Shown: positions 1 to 8,265, counted from the stretch's first letter. The stretch is DNA of 35,762 bases from a virus (IMGVR_UViG_3300024518_002327:1-35762), one strand, 5' to 3'. The notes: generated by a model from the sequence alone, not told the origin. Numbers and translations are program-made.

Positions 1-113
1 ACATCTGGTGCTGAACCTCTAGTCCTTCCAGTGATAGGAACTCTCTGAGCGTTATCACCTATCTTATTCAATGCTTCCGCAATCTCACGCTCAAATCTTT
101 TCCATGTTGTCAT
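1..113 (-). CDS. Putative PD-(D/E)XK / Holliday-junction-resolvase-like nuclease, N-terminus only
   Basis: The reading frame starts at the ATG at 113 and runs off the left window edge, so only about 37 residues are visible. They begin MTTWKRFEREIAEAL and continue to RVPITGRTRGSAPD. A W-K-x-F-E-R-x-I-A start followed by a GR.RGSAPD segment is typical of small phage and archaeal Hjc-like PD-(D/E)XK nucleases, where the early Glu and the Asp after Pro are active-site residues. The start directly follows the TAG of the upstream FkbM gene (TAGATG), which implies translational coupling in the leftward replication block. A resolvase or nuclease fits that block. The C-terminal catalytic E-x-K cannot be seen, so the call is tentative. 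Confidence 0.55.
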   Translation of the reverse strand, partial: MTTWKRFEREIAEALNKIGDNAQRVPITGRTRGSAPD

Positions 114-836
114 CTATGACTCCGAAGGTATGGCAAGAACGTTCTTAGATACTACATCATCAAAAACATTTTTACCACTATAGTCTGGAGAATACAGAGG
201 GGGAGTGTGCATTGTAGCCTTGTACTTTAATTCTTCTAGAAGAACTTGTATAAGTTCCATATTCTCTTCTCTGTCTACTTCAATATACATTACAGGTCTA
301 CATAAAACAATAGTATTCATACCTCCCTGTAGAACCTCGGGTTCCATTCCTTCCACATCAATTTTAATGAAGTCGCATTTGCCTAGATTCATATCGTCGA
401 TAGTACATATAGCAACTTCATCTCCCTTCTCATGCTCTGTAATGGAGAGTCCTCCAAAATTATTTTCTACGATAGGGTTTAATGGTGGAATTTTAACCAG
501 TCTACGAAAGGATCCTACACCTAGTTGCCTACAGTCTACGTTTTGAATTGAGTTTAACGCCATATTAGCGCATAGTGTTTGGAATATAAGTCTCTGTGGT
601 TCAAAGGCTCCCACCCATCCATTCTCACCTACCCTATTAGCAAACCATAGAGTGTGAGTGCCTATGTTTGCTCCGATATCTAATACTGTGTCTCCTTTAT
701 GAACATAGTCATTAAATAATTTAAGTTCCTCAAGTTGGTATCTACCATATGTTTGTATAGATCTCCCTATGTATATGTCGTTCTTGTTGTACAGAATGCT
801 TCCATCTTCTGTCTCTTTTAAGAAATTGTATTTCAT
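114..836 (-). CDS. FkbM-family SAM-dependent methyltransferase
   Basis: This is a 240-residue class I methyltransferase of the FkbM type. The SAM-binding motif VLDIGANIGTHT is at residues 51-62, followed by FEP at 78-80. The family-specific segment FIKIDVEGMEPEVLQG is at 156-171, and the core ends in strands around PVMYIEV. FkbM enzymes usually O-methylate sugars or polyketide-like small molecules. In phages they are often taken to modify glycans or virion glycoproteins, but no substrate can be read here. It sits between the primase-helicase gene (one base away, TAATATG) and a nuclease start, so it is co-transcribed with replication genes rather than with the fibre genes. The family call is firm and the role is unknown. 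Confidence 0.88.
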   Translation of the reverse strand: MKYNFLKETEDGSILYNKNDIYIGRSIQTYGRYQLEELKLFNDYVHKGDTVLDIGANIGTHTLWFANRVGENGWVGAFEPQRLIFQTLCANMALNSIQNVDCRQLGVGSFRRLVKIPPLNPIVENNFGGLSITEHEKGDEVAICTIDDMNLGKCDFIKIDVEGMEPEVLQGGMNTIVLCRPVMYIEVDREENMELIQVLLEELKYKATMHTPPLYSPDYSGKNVFDDVVSKNVLAIPSES

Positions 837-837
837 A

Positions 838-2577
838 TTAGTATCCTACCACTGCAGGAATTTCTCTTGCGGCATCTGTTGGCTCATGGTATGAGCCTAT
901 TAACCAGTTGTATGATAACTCTCCAACTCCTATCTTACCGTCTTGTCTAAACCTAACCTTCTGTACGTGAAGCTGAACTATAATACTATCATTATCGGAA
1001 AGATCTCTCCATACTGTAATACAGTTGTCTGATTTATCTCTCCACCTAGCAGATCCTGATATATCATACGGTGTTGGTACTGGTATCTTACCTTGCTTAT
1101 CCCTATACATCTTTGCAGGGTGAGCCACTACCCATATGTGTATGCCATATCTTCTAGCAAACTGTCTTATCCTCTTAAGTGATGAGGATATATACTCAGT
1201 CTCAGTTTGTTTGTCTTCCCTGTCATGTTCTATCTCATTCCAAGGGTCTATAACTAATCCTCGTATGCCCTTTGTAAGCACGAGTCTTTTTGCAGCCTCT
1301 AAAATAATCTCTAGAGTCCATTGCTTGTCGTCATTAGGAAGTATCCAAGTACAATGACTAGCCAACCAAGACTTACCTTCTTTGAGTTCTTCTTTGGTCA
1401 TACGAATATTTGGTCCATCCATGAACGGAGCACCTACATATTTCTCTAATATCCTAGCCATATGATCTTCTAATGGCTGATTTTCTGGAGAGAATATTGC
1501 AAAACTCCACCCTTCTTTCCGTGCAATGTTAACCATCATCGCATCTATCCAGTTTGATTTACCAGAACCTGGTATACCAGTAACAATACTAAGAATTCCA
1601 GGTCTTACCATGTACAATGGGTCAAGACCATTCCATCCAGTAGAAACTCCCTTGTCTACTCCACTGTTATATAATCTATCAATTGATTCTGACAAATCAT
1701 GAGAGTCATAAGTTCCCTCTATGGGATATGGTCTAGCCTCATTGACACATTCAATTAAAGATTCAGTTCCATACTTTCTAAGAACATCATTAGAATCTTT
1801 GCAATCTTCTGGCAATGATGCTCTGTGGCAACGATCTCTACCCAACCTACGGCTTAGTTCTTCTTCTAACCTTAGCCCGGCCGGGTCCTGGTCTACCATA
1901 ATAACAAACTTCTTAACGTCAGATAATTTCTCTTCTTCCAAGAAACTGAACTTGGAACTATAGTTGGTTGACTTATGTGAAGGCGCACCATCCGGCACAC
2001 TTATGCAAGACTTTATACCTGCCTCGTAAAGAGACAACTTGTCAACCTCACCTTCCACAATAACTACTTGGTCATTATCTATGTGATCCAACCCATAGAA
2101 TATTCTTTCAGCCCCAGCTTCAAGTCTAAAGTTCTTATCCTTGTCCCTATATTTTACATTGATAAGTTCTTCACCCTTGTAGTAGGGAAATCCTATGGAT
2201 GTAACGTGCTCCTCTACTTGTGGCATGTATACTGACCTGTAAGATATTTTATTATCTTCAAGTGTTTGTCTGCTAATACCACGCGCCTTAAACCAATCAA
2301 CTACGGATGAATCAAGCGTAACTTCAAAATCTTTTGGACGAACAACTATCTTTGGCTTATTCCAGTGAGATACTTTATCCTTCCAATCGTTACCGCTTAG
2401 TAAACTTCCTGTCCAACCGCAGTGATGACAGTTCCACACGCCATCCGGTATATTAACTGACAAGCAGGTCGCCTTCTTCTTGCGCCTACTTTTGGAACAC
2501 TCGGGACACTGTGTGTATACTTGGTCGCCACGAGCAGAGGAGATATCTATTCCAAAGTCTTTGAAATCTTTTTTCAT
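838..2577 (-). CDS. T7 gp4-type bifunctional DNA primase-helicase
   Basis: This 579-residue replicative protein should make primers and unwind DNA at the phage fork. An N-terminal zinc-binding domain has cysteines at 24, 27, 50 and 53. The TOPRIM primase core has E175 in IVEGEVDK and D229 in VDQDPAG. The DnaB/RecA-type helicase has its Walker A GIPGSGKS at 334-341, an IFSPENQ segment near 361-367, a Walker-B-like LVIDPWNEIEH at 441-451 and WVVAHP at 482-487. Length and domain order match T7 gp4 and Twinkle. No clear Shine-Dalgarno precedes the ATG at 2577. A TATAAT sits at 2584-2589, so a leaderless or very short leader is possible. Upstream lies an AT-rich patch with 20-bp direct repeats. 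The function is confident. Confidence 0.95.
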   Translation of the reverse strand: MKKDFKDFGIDISSARGDQVYTQCPECSKSRRKKKATCLSVNIPDGVWNCHHCGWTGSLLSGNDWKDKVSHWNKPKIVVRPKDFEVTLDSSVVDWFKARGISRQTLEDNKISYRSVYMPQVEEHVTSIGFPYYKGEELINVKYRDKDKNFRLEAGAERIFYGLDHIDNDQVVIVEGEVDKLSLYEAGIKSCISVPDGAPSHKSTNYSSKFSFLEEEKLSDVKKFVIMVDQDPAGLRLEEELSRRLGRDRCHRASLPEDCKDSNDVLRKYGTESLIECVNEARPYPIEGTYDSHDLSESIDRLYNSGVDKGVSTGWNGLDPLYMVRPGILSIVTGIPGSGKSNWIDAMMVNIARKEGWSFAIFSPENQPLEDHMARILEKYVGAPFMDGPNIRMTKEELKEGKSWLASHCTWILPNDDKQWTLEIILEAAKRLVLTKGIRGLVIDPWNEIEHDREDKQTETEYISSSLKRIRQFARRYGIHIWVVAHPAKMYRDKQGKIPVPTPYDISGSARWRDKSDNCITVWRDLSDNDSIIVQLHVQKVRFRQDGKIGVGELSYNWLIGSYHEPTDAAREIPAVVGY

Positions 2578-2630
2578 AATTTTATTATACCATACTTGTC
2601 AACCCCATATATTATATATATAATAAACAA

Positions 2631-2693
2631 AGAGTATTATAATTACTATAGTAATATATATTATATTATTTATAGAGTATTATAATTACTATA
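2631..2693. repeat. 20-bp direct repeat pair in a 90%+ AT intergenic patch (candidate origin element)
   Basis: An identical 20-bp sequence, agagtattataattactata, occurs at 2631-2650 and 2674-2693 with a 43-bp period. The first copy overlaps a perfect 14-bp palindrome, ATTACTATAGTAAT, at 2642-2655. By hand count only 5 of 60 bases in 2641-2700 are G or C. The patch lies immediately upstream of the primase-helicase gene. AT-rich DNA with short iterated repeats beside a replication gene is a usual look for a phage origin or unwinding element. Binding sites for a regulator, or simply a promoter region, are alternatives. Confidence 0.5.
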
Positions 2694-2721
2694 TAATATA
2701 AACGCGCATACGCGCACGTAA

Positions 2722-2742
2722 GGGATACCCATAGGGTACCCT
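2722..2742 (-). other. GGTACCC-type hairpin at the 3' end of the 96-residue gene
   Basis: On the + strand GGGATACCC, ATA and GGGTACCC can fold into an 8-bp stem with one bulged A and a 3-nt loop. It overlaps the stop codon of the gene ending at 2741. No U-run follows on the leftward transcript, so it is not a standard intrinsic terminator. It may be a processing or pausing site. A closely related perfect hairpin is found at 9700-9717. Confidence 0.35.
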
Positions 2743-3031
2743 AGGAGTCAGTTGAGAAATGCTCACCACGAGCCTTAGGGAGCGGTATATCGCCATTAGA
2801 TTCGTAGAAGTCCTCTTTTACATCCAACCTAACCAAAGCCTCAATTGTCTGAAGCTTAGTTATAGGAAATATTGGATCTTCAGCAAAATCATCTAATAAT
2901 CCCCTAATTTCTTCTAAACAATCTGATGCTGTCCACATATCACCATGCTCATCTACAAATGTATCATCTGTATCAGAGAACTCCAGGTGATCTTTAGTAT
3001 ATGTAGTGGTATTTAATATATCATGTGCCAT
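2741..3031 (-). CDS. Acidic hypothetical protein, 96 residues
   Basis: I do not recognise this family. The protein is strongly acidic, with Asp/Glu clusters such as FSDTDDTFVDEHGD near residues 18-31 and LLDDFAEDP near 45-53. No Cys pairs, membrane segments or nucleotide motifs are visible. The ATG at 3031 has a good Shine-Dalgarno (GGAG about 7 nt upstream). It follows the 296-residue gene by about 40 bases and precedes the AT-rich patch upstream of the primase-helicase, so it is part of the leftward early block. Small acidic phage proteins are sometimes DNA mimics or inhibitors, but nothing here shows that. Confidence 0.7.
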   Translation of the reverse strand: MAHDILNTTTYTKDHLEFSDTDDTFVDEHGDMWTASDCLEEIRGLLDDFAEDPIFPITKLQTIEALVRLDVKEDFYESNGDIPLPKARGEHFSTDS

Positions 3032-3071
3032 ATAAATCTCCGTTTTTAGGTTTCAGGTTTGAGCATCTTCT

Positions 3072-3962
3072 TTAAACTTGAGGTCGATCTCCATTAATTA
3101 TTCCACTTTTTATAGAGGTAGGAAGATCCTTACATATATCCCAAGCTATCTGATTACACCTCTTTACTTCTTCTTCATTTACAAATCTACCTACAGAAAT
3201 ACGCCTTATAAGACCATCATTTGGACCATAATGACCATATCTATCACTTCTTACTAACTCAATTACACAGTGGGTAAGACCTGTATCCATTGTTCTAAAG
3301 GTTGCTCTCTTTGTGTCCGCTATTACCTCCAAAACACCATCTAATCTAGCCTTAGTCATCTCCCTAATATGCTTTGGCTCAAGCAAATCAATCAATGGCT
3401 GTACATCAATAATAACCTTCTTTCCTCTCTTCCTAAGAGTTGCCCCCTTTACCCTACCATTAGGTAAAAAGGTTAATTTCTTTGAGGTTATTTCCCACAT
3501 TACAGTAGGCTTAGGATCAATTTTTCGCATAGCATAATGACTAGTATCTCTAACACTTTCTTTTGGATTCCACATTACAAATGTCTTAGGATATTTTCTA
3601 CCACCTGTAAGAAACATATGAACATTGACAGGAAGAATATGATGAAGATGCTCAATAGTTGCTTCATCTACATATCTTACATGTCCTCTTTTAGAAGGGG
3701 GAGTCTCCAGATTGAGAATTATAGTTCCATCATGGTACATCTTGACTACCTTATAGTCATCAAGAGTTTGATATTCACCAGGAATAATCTTTCCCTTATC
3801 ATCTTCACACCAATCTTCAGTCCAAAAATAATGATCATCTGCCTTTCTTAATGAATACCTTGAAGCGACATCTCTGGCTACAAGATTCTCCTTATTCCAG
3901 TATTTTTCAATACTACTGTATCCATCACCATAAGCAGAGTAATGGCTATCATGATATGGCAT
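3072..3962 (-). CDS. Hypothetical phage protein, 296 residues
   Basis: The family is not recognised. The N-terminus is rich in Tyr, His and Ser (MPYHDSHYSAYGDGYSS). The middle is beta-rich with a basic stretch (VKGATLRKRGKKVIIDVQ, about 170-187), and the C-terminal part is probably helical. The start at 3962 directly follows the TAA of the upstream metallopeptidase/VWA gene (TAAATG) and has GAGGT as ribosome binding site, so the two are coupled. It is the last gene of a tight MoxR/DUF3150/VWA run, so it may work with that set, for example as a target or adaptor. That is inferred from position only. Confidence 0.72.
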   Translation of the reverse strand: MPYHDSHYSAYGDGYSSIEKYWNKENLVARDVASRYSLRKADDHYFWTEDWCEDDKGKIIPGEYQTLDDYKVVKMYHDGTIILNLETPPSKRGHVRYVDEATIEHLHHILPVNVHMFLTGGRKYPKTFVMWNPKESVRDTSHYAMRKIDPKPTVMWEITSKKLTFLPNGRVKGATLRKRGKKVIIDVQPLIDLLEPKHIREMTKARLDGVLEVIADTKRATFRTMDTGLTHCVIELVRSDRYGHYGPNDGLIRRISVGRFVNEEEVKRCNQIAWDICKDLPTSIKSGIINGDRPQV

Positions 3963-5105
3963 TTAATTTACCTCTATTATTTCACCAAAGTTACATTGAT
4001 CCCTGTAGTATCGTGGATCTGAGCCATACGCAACCCATATCACAGGATAATTGGGGGGCTTATCAGGAAAAGTTCCAAACATATCAGTAAGATATATAAA
4101 TAATGATGGATATATATTATTTTCCTCCACCCAATCAAAGGCAGGCTCAAATTGTGTACCACCACCACCATTTACACCTAACTCACCTAGTGGGGTATCT
4201 TCCCTAGTTAATAGTTGTACGCCCCTTACTTCTGTATCAACATCAAGAACATACATTTCTTCTATCAACCCTTCCTCTAACATAGAGGATATCTCACCAC
4301 CAAACTGCTGTAATAATTCTGGATAACTAGAGATTGATCCACTAGTATCCTTAACTACAACTGCCTTACTTATACCATCTTCTGGCTGTTCAGATGGAAG
4401 ATAAATACCATCAGCTATTAGTCTTTTAGAAGGTCGAGTCCACAAATAATCACTCTTCACTTCATCGCGAGCATACTCCCTAAGCTTATCATGCCATGGC
4501 ACTTTAGGATCAAGAAACTCCTTGATATAATCCTCAAATGCGCCAGGAAGTTTACCTCTATGCTTAGCGGATTCTGCAGCGGCTACTAGCTTCTGGTTCC
4601 AATCTGACTCCACTTCAGCCCTTTCAGCTTCACTATCTGATGCGTCAAGAAACACCCCAGTACCACCAATATCTCCGTTCATTGCTTCTGCCAGTGATAT
4701 TATTTCTGCGTTATCTATTATATCATCATAGACTTTTTCCGCAGTCCAACCTGAGTATTTCTCATCATACAGAACATCTTTAGGTGGTCGCAATCCAGAT
4801 TCAATTAGAATAGGATTTATGACATAATCTCCTGCCATATTCCATATTTTAAGATTACGATGCCCCCTTCTAGTGCAGTGAAAGAAAGCAGGGTGTAGTA
4901 CCTCATGCAACAAAACGAATTTTATATCATCCAGTGATAAACTGTCTGCAAATTCTGGATTGTAATATATAAACTTACCGTCTGTTGCAAATGTTGGTAT
5001 GTCACCCCGCTCTTTCAAGGGCATACGGCAAAGTAAAGTACCGAAGAATGGCTGATCCATAAGACATTGCGCCTTACAAACTTCCAGTTTCTTCTCAAGT
5101 AACAT
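3963..5105 (-). CDS. Metallopeptidase-like plus VWA-like protein (DUF2201 type), partner of MoxR ATPase
   Basis: This 380-residue protein has two domains. The N-terminal part carries a zinc-protease-like HEVLH at 67-71 with a following AGDYVIN segment near 91-97. The C-terminal part is a von Willebrand A-like fold with a MIDAS-type DTSGS at 253-257, a Gly-rich GGGGTQF near 314-320 and a late TDMFG at 341-345. This is the architecture of DUF2201 proteins (putative metallopeptidase plus VWA-like), usually encoded next to MoxR AAA ATPases. The genes upstream here are a DUF3150-like protein and a MoxR-like ATPase. Family knowledge suggests chaperone-like remodelling of a client complex, and neither the client nor proteolysis is proven. 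It overlaps the upstream gene by 11 bases and has GGGAA as ribosome binding site. Confidence 0.85.
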   Translation of the reverse strand: MLLEKKLEVCKAQCLMDQPFFGTLLCRMPLKERGDIPTFATDGKFIYYNPEFADSLSLDDIKFVLLHEVLHPAFFHCTRRGHRNLKIWNMAGDYVINPILIESGLRPPKDVLYDEKYSGWTAEKVYDDIIDNAEIISLAEAMNGDIGGTGVFLDASDSEAERAEVESDWNQKLVAAAESAKHRGKLPGAFEDYIKEFLDPKVPWHDKLREYARDEVKSDYLWTRPSKRLIADGIYLPSEQPEDGISKAVVVKDTSGSISSYPELLQQFGGEISSMLEEGLIEEMYVLDVDTEVRGVQLLTREDTPLGELGVNGGGGTQFEPAFDWVEENNIYPSLFIYLTDMFGTFPDKPPNYPVIWVAYGSDPRYYRDQCNFGEIIEVN

Positions 5106-5973
5106 TTATTTTCCCAAGTTTACGCAGAATTTCATCTGCTTTTGTTTGAACCCTATTCTTAACGCTCTCACTGTTTCTTAAAACATTACTGTCAACAGTT
5201 AGCTCATTATGTATATCTTGAGCTATATCGTCTAGCATAGGATCGCCAGTGAAGTTTAATGCAGGAATTGTTTCCGCAAGCCTGCTAACTCCTTGAACCA
5301 TAGTGTCAAATATTTTACTATCCTTTGAAACTATGTCTCTCATATGGGTGACATGTTTTTTGATACGCATACATAATTCCTTATGTGTATCTAACAACTC
5401 CTTCTCCATGTCAGCCCGCACAAATTTACGTATAACTTCTTCTTGTACTTCTCCCACATGAACTCTAATATCAAGATCATCAGCATCACTAACAGGAATA
5501 AAGCGCATACCTAGAGAAAACCTTGCCAAGAATGAGTCTCTATCAAGGTAATCATCATCTCTAAAAGCTGACTGACTACCGTCCGCTGACATAAGACGCT
5601 TCTTAGCTTCCTCTTGCACTTCATTAGGATACTTTTCTGATAACCATTGAATCTTGGCATCCCATCTACTCTTCTCATCCCTAAAGAATTTAGAAAAGTC
5701 CATGATATGTTTGCTTGGTAGCAAATCCAGATCAGTTAACCATGGAACAGTCCACTCACGTATATGATCCTCAATACCAGATCGAACTGTTCTGAATGGT
5801 CTAAGATAATCATTATGAACAATTATTTTATTATAATTGCCCATCTTCTTACCGTTCTGACCTGAGCCATGAATTCCGTGAGCAACTCGATTAGTAATCT
5901 CTTTATCCCTTTTAGTTCCACTGGGCATACTACAAGACCACTGAACGAGGACAGCTTGCTCTTTCAATGACAT
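5095..5973 (-). CDS. DUF3150-like protein between MoxR ATPase and VWA protein
   Basis: The 292-residue protein has an N-terminal MSLKEQAVLVQWSCSMPSG strand region, a central TVPWLTDLDLLPSKHIMDF segment and a YLDRDSFLARF...DLDIRVHVGE block, with helical flanks. The layout (tVPW.D.. then a dY...e.f..rF block then DiRV.v.eee) matches my recollection of DUF3150 proteins, which are typically encoded beside phage and bacterial MoxR-like ATPases. It lies one base downstream of the ATPase gene and overlaps the VWA gene, so the three are translated together. It is presumably a structural or adaptor subunit of that ATPase system. The family call is from memory of the pattern and is moderate. Confidence 0.65.
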   Translation of the reverse strand: MSLKEQAVLVQWSCSMPSGTKRDKEITNRVAHGIHGSGQNGKKMGNYNKIIVHNDYLRPFRTVRSGIEDHIREWTVPWLTDLDLLPSKHIMDFSKFFRDEKSRWDAKIQWLSEKYPNEVQEEAKKRLMSADGSQSAFRDDDYLDRDSFLARFSLGMRFIPVSDADDLDIRVHVGEVQEEVIRKFVRADMEKELLDTHKELCMRIKKHVTHMRDIVSKDSKIFDTMVQGVSRLAETIPALNFTGDPMLDDIAQDIHNELTVDSNVLRNSESVKNRVQTKADEILRKLGKINVT

Positions 5974-5974
5974 A

Positions 5975-6991
5975 TTAGATCCCTAATAATGTTTCAGTGT
6001 TGTTTAATCCCCACTGTGTAAACGCCTCCGTTTCCTCTACCTCAGGGTGTACCTTTCTAGCTTCAAGGATACACAGAGTCGTGTACTCGGCAGGGAGCCT
6101 TTCCATATAAGTCAAGACGTTGCCAAAGTTCTCCAACTTTGAAAGACCTGCCAGTGCTACGGCTATAGCGTACATCGCAGATGGATTCTCTGGAACTCTA
6201 GTTTCTTTTGGTTTATTGATACAATCATCAGGATCAGGCATACTTACTGCAACTTCCTCATGTGCTATGAACTCAGTTGCAGCACCTTCACCTACCAAAG
6301 ACGCATAAAGTTTCATCTTTAGATTTTTAGGTGGTTTAGATGAGCGTATTTTACTTAACCTTTCCCAGGATCTGGGAGTAGGAAATTCCCACTCATTGCT
6401 ACCCCTATCCGGCTGACTATGAGCCAGATTTGGTCGTAACTTTATAAAAGACGTTATATAAGGATCAACGCCTACAGATATAAAGTGTGTAATTAAAGCA
6501 TTGGTGTCCATAACGGCTTCAAAATGACAGAATCTATCTTGTTGTGCTACAGATAGACCATCACCTATGCCACCATGCTCGCGCTTGTTACCAAGAGCAA
6601 GGATACTCCACCCCTCAGGCACTACATAATCTCCAAGTCTGCGCTCCAGTATTAACTGTTGGAATGCAGTCTTGACGGATCTTGCGCCATCAAGGTATTC
6701 ATCCAGTATCCACAAGCCTACCTCCCCATGCCTCTTAACATCAGGAAACATAGAAGGTATTAACCACGAACATAACCCATTGTTATTAAAGGGAATTCCT
6801 CTTGAATCACTAGGATCAAGCTGAGATACCCTAACATCAAGTATGTTGCCCTGCTTGTGAGTACGTCCAAATGAGTGACCTTGCTCTGTCTTACCGATAC
6901 CACTCTTACCTGTTATCATCGTAGCCATACCTAGACCAGTAGTATACTCAAGTAATTGAGGTATCTCTCCAACAGAGATTGTATTACTCAT
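5975..6991 (-). CDS. MoxR-like AAA+ ATPase
   Basis: This is a 338-residue AAA+ ATPase. Walker A GKSGIGKT is at 28-35 and Walker B LWILDEYLD at 93-101. The sensor-1 asparagine lies in ILALGNK near 130-136, and a following DRFCHFE segment is near the arginine-finger region. The DEYLDGARSVKTAFQQLILERRLGDY stretch is typical of MoxR/dynein-related ATPases. MoxR proteins act with VWA-domain partners to remodel or activate protein complexes, and the VWA/metallopeptidase partner is encoded two genes downstream. Phages often carry this pair in the early region, with function mostly unknown. The ORF starts at the ATG at 6991, three bases downstream of the stop of the 78-residue gene. Confidence 0.9.
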   Translation of the reverse strand: MSNTISVGEIPQLLEYTTGLGMATMITGKSGIGKTEQGHSFGRTHKQGNILDVRVSQLDPSDSRGIPFNNNGLCSWLIPSMFPDVKRHGEVGLWILDEYLDGARSVKTAFQQLILERRLGDYVVPEGWSILALGNKREHGGIGDGLSVAQQDRFCHFEAVMDTNALITHFISVGVDPYITSFIKLRPNLAHSQPDRGSNEWEFPTPRSWERLSKIRSSKPPKNLKMKLYASLVGEGAATEFIAHEEVAVSMPDPDDCINKPKETRVPENPSAMYAIAVALAGLSKLENFGNVLTYMERLPAEYTTLCILEARKVHPEVEETEAFTQWGLNNTETLLGI

Positions 6992-6994
6992 AAA

Positions 6995-7231
6995 TTACCT
7001 ACTCATTTTGCTTAAAGCTAAAGTTGAAACATAGGTTGCAATACCGTCCATTTGAGGCATACTAATTAGCGCGGAAGAGTCATTGCGACCATACCGAGTC
7101 ACCATAATCTTCTGCCCATTTACATATTCCTCACTACTACGAAAATGAATCCAAGGATTTAACCTATCCCATGGATCACTATACGTAGGTTTTGACGGAT
7201 ACTTCTCCCTAACTTCCAAAGGTATTTCCAT
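6995..7231 (-). CDS. Hypothetical protein, 78 residues
   Basis: The family is not recognised. The protein is small, with an aromatic and Pro-rich middle (YSDPWDRLNPWIHFRSS) and a basic MVTRYGRNDSS segment. No membrane segment or metal motif is seen. The ATG at 7231 has a strong AGGAG ribosome binding site about 8 nt upstream, which supports it as a real gene. It sits directly upstream of the MoxR ATPase gene with a 3-base gap. Confidence 0.7.
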   Translation of the reverse strand: MEIPLEVREKYPSKPTYSDPWDRLNPWIHFRSSEEYVNGQKIMVTRYGRNDSSALISMPQMDGIATYVSTLALSKMSR

Positions 7232-7255
7232 AAATAGACTCCTTCTTGGTTAAGA

Positions 7256-7906
7256 TTACCAGACTACAGCTACATCATGCTCATACTCATACAGATGCTT
7301 ATCTTTCAACACTGTACTGCGTATAAGCAAATCCTTATGCCTCATATCATCTAAATCTTCTAGATCTGGAAGCCCATCACTATCGCTTATGGGCTTATCT
7401 TCAAGATCCATCCTTATATATGTAGATGGATTTAACTTATTAGAATGATCTCTTATATACATTTTAACACCAAATACATAAGACATCTGATCCATAAGTT
7501 TTCTGCATAGCCTATCTCTGAACAAAAAGTTATTGATTGATGAGTCGTAGCACCAGCACGGGAATCTCTGATGATTATGCGTTGCACTGTAACAATGGTG
7601 ACGATAAAAAGCCCTAGTACCTGCATGCCTAGACATTAAAGACATATTGCTATGAATAAATGAATTCAAATGACTCCAGGGTACATCACCATGCATAGAG
7701 TCTTCAGGATAAGATGCACGAACCCTTTTCGTATAAACATTAAGATCCACATCTAAAATATAACCCATTTTTAGCCTTCTAACCATGTCAAAAGCTAATA
7801 TCTCTCCAACAGATGTATGAGCAGCCCTTAAACATGATTTGTCAACATCATATACCTCTCGCAAGCGAGCAACCATACCTCTATAGTCCTCCTCTAATGC
7901 GCTCAT
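7256..7906 (-). CDS. Hypothetical protein with His/Cys-rich centre, 216 residues
   Basis: No family is recognised. The middle is unusually rich in His, Cys and aromatic residues (RHHCYSATHNHQRFPCWCYD near 102-121), which could bind a metal. The C-terminal third is acidic (PDLEDLDDM). The start ATG overlaps the stop of the Cys-rich 75-residue gene (ATGA), so the two are coupled. It belongs to the leftward early block between the small membrane peptides and the ATPase module. Confidence 0.7.
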   Translation of the reverse strand: MSALEEDYRGMVARLREVYDVDKSCLRAAHTSVGEILAFDMVRRLKMGYILDVDLNVYTKRVRASYPEDSMHGDVPWSHLNSFIHSNMSLMSRHAGTRAFYRHHCYSATHNHQRFPCWCYDSSINNFLFRDRLCRKLMDQMSYVFGVKMYIRDHSNKLNPSTYIRMDLEDKPISDSDGLPDLEDLDDMRHKDLLIRSTVLKDKHLYEYEHDVAVVW

Positions 7907-8130
7907 GAGTTGCCACCCTTGTTTCTTTTTCTGTGAACCCTATCCTCTTTAGAAAGCCTTTGATCTGGAACCCTATCAACCAGAATTCCCTTTTTTATCA
8001 AGACATTACCCATGGATTCCCAATACCTAGATACCTTACAAGACATAGCATTAGGCATACAATAATCGTGATTATTACAGTCATCACATGGGCATGGGGT
8101 TGACCCTTTATAGGTACGTTCACCGCGCAT
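7903..8130 (-). CDS. Small Cys-rich, probably zinc-binding protein, 75 residues
   Basis: The N-terminal half has cysteines in the pattern C-x-C-x2-C-x5-C-x6-C within CPCDDCNNHDYCMPNAMSC, followed by a RYWE segment. The C-terminal half is basic (KEDRVHRKRNKGG). Such short CxCDDC proteins recur in aquatic phages and probably bind zinc or an Fe-S cluster; a regulatory or DNA-binding role would fit but is inferred. A GGGGGA ribosome binding site precedes the ATG at 8130. The 3' end overlaps the next gene by 4 bases. Confidence 0.75.
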   Translation of the reverse strand: MRGERTYKGSTPCPCDDCNNHDYCMPNAMSCKVSRYWESMGNVLIKKGILVDRVPDQRLSKEDRVHRKRNKGGNS

Positions 8131-8139
8131 TTTATCCCC

Positions 8140-8265
8140 CTAAAGAACAGTTAAAGCCAATACAAATACAACGATCCAGAATAAAACAAACAAACTAAGA
8201 CCTGCAATATACAAAAGCCAAGTCTTGGTACCCATTACTTCCTTCAACTCAAGTAGTCCCATCAT
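8140..8265 (-). CDS. Small single-pass membrane peptide, about 41 residues
   Basis: The frame stays open farther upstream (to 8427), but a strong Shine-Dalgarno, AGGGAGGA, lies about 6 nt before tandem ATGs at 8265 and 8262, so the gene is the short form. The product is MMGLLELKEVMGTKTWLL followed by a hydrophobic span to the C-terminus, one transmembrane helix covering roughly residues 16-40. It overlaps the end of the 99-residue upstream gene by 17 bases. The role is unknown; tiny phage membrane peptides can be holin-like or interfere with host envelope functions. Confidence 0.6.
   Translation of the reverse strand: MMGLLELKEVMGTKTWLLYIAGLSLFVLFWIVVFVLALTVL

Noticed and set aside
2597-2602. 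TTGACA upstream of the primase-helicase as a -35 box
   Set aside because: Spacing to the TATAAT downstream is only 7 bp, and the hexamer 17 bp away (TTATGA) is a poor -10.
3851-4090. Plus-strand frames inside the leftward block (also 205-546, 1136-1357, 3313-3537, 3537-3851)
   Set aside because: They lie opposite well-supported minus-strand genes, and no domain or ribosome binding site supports them.
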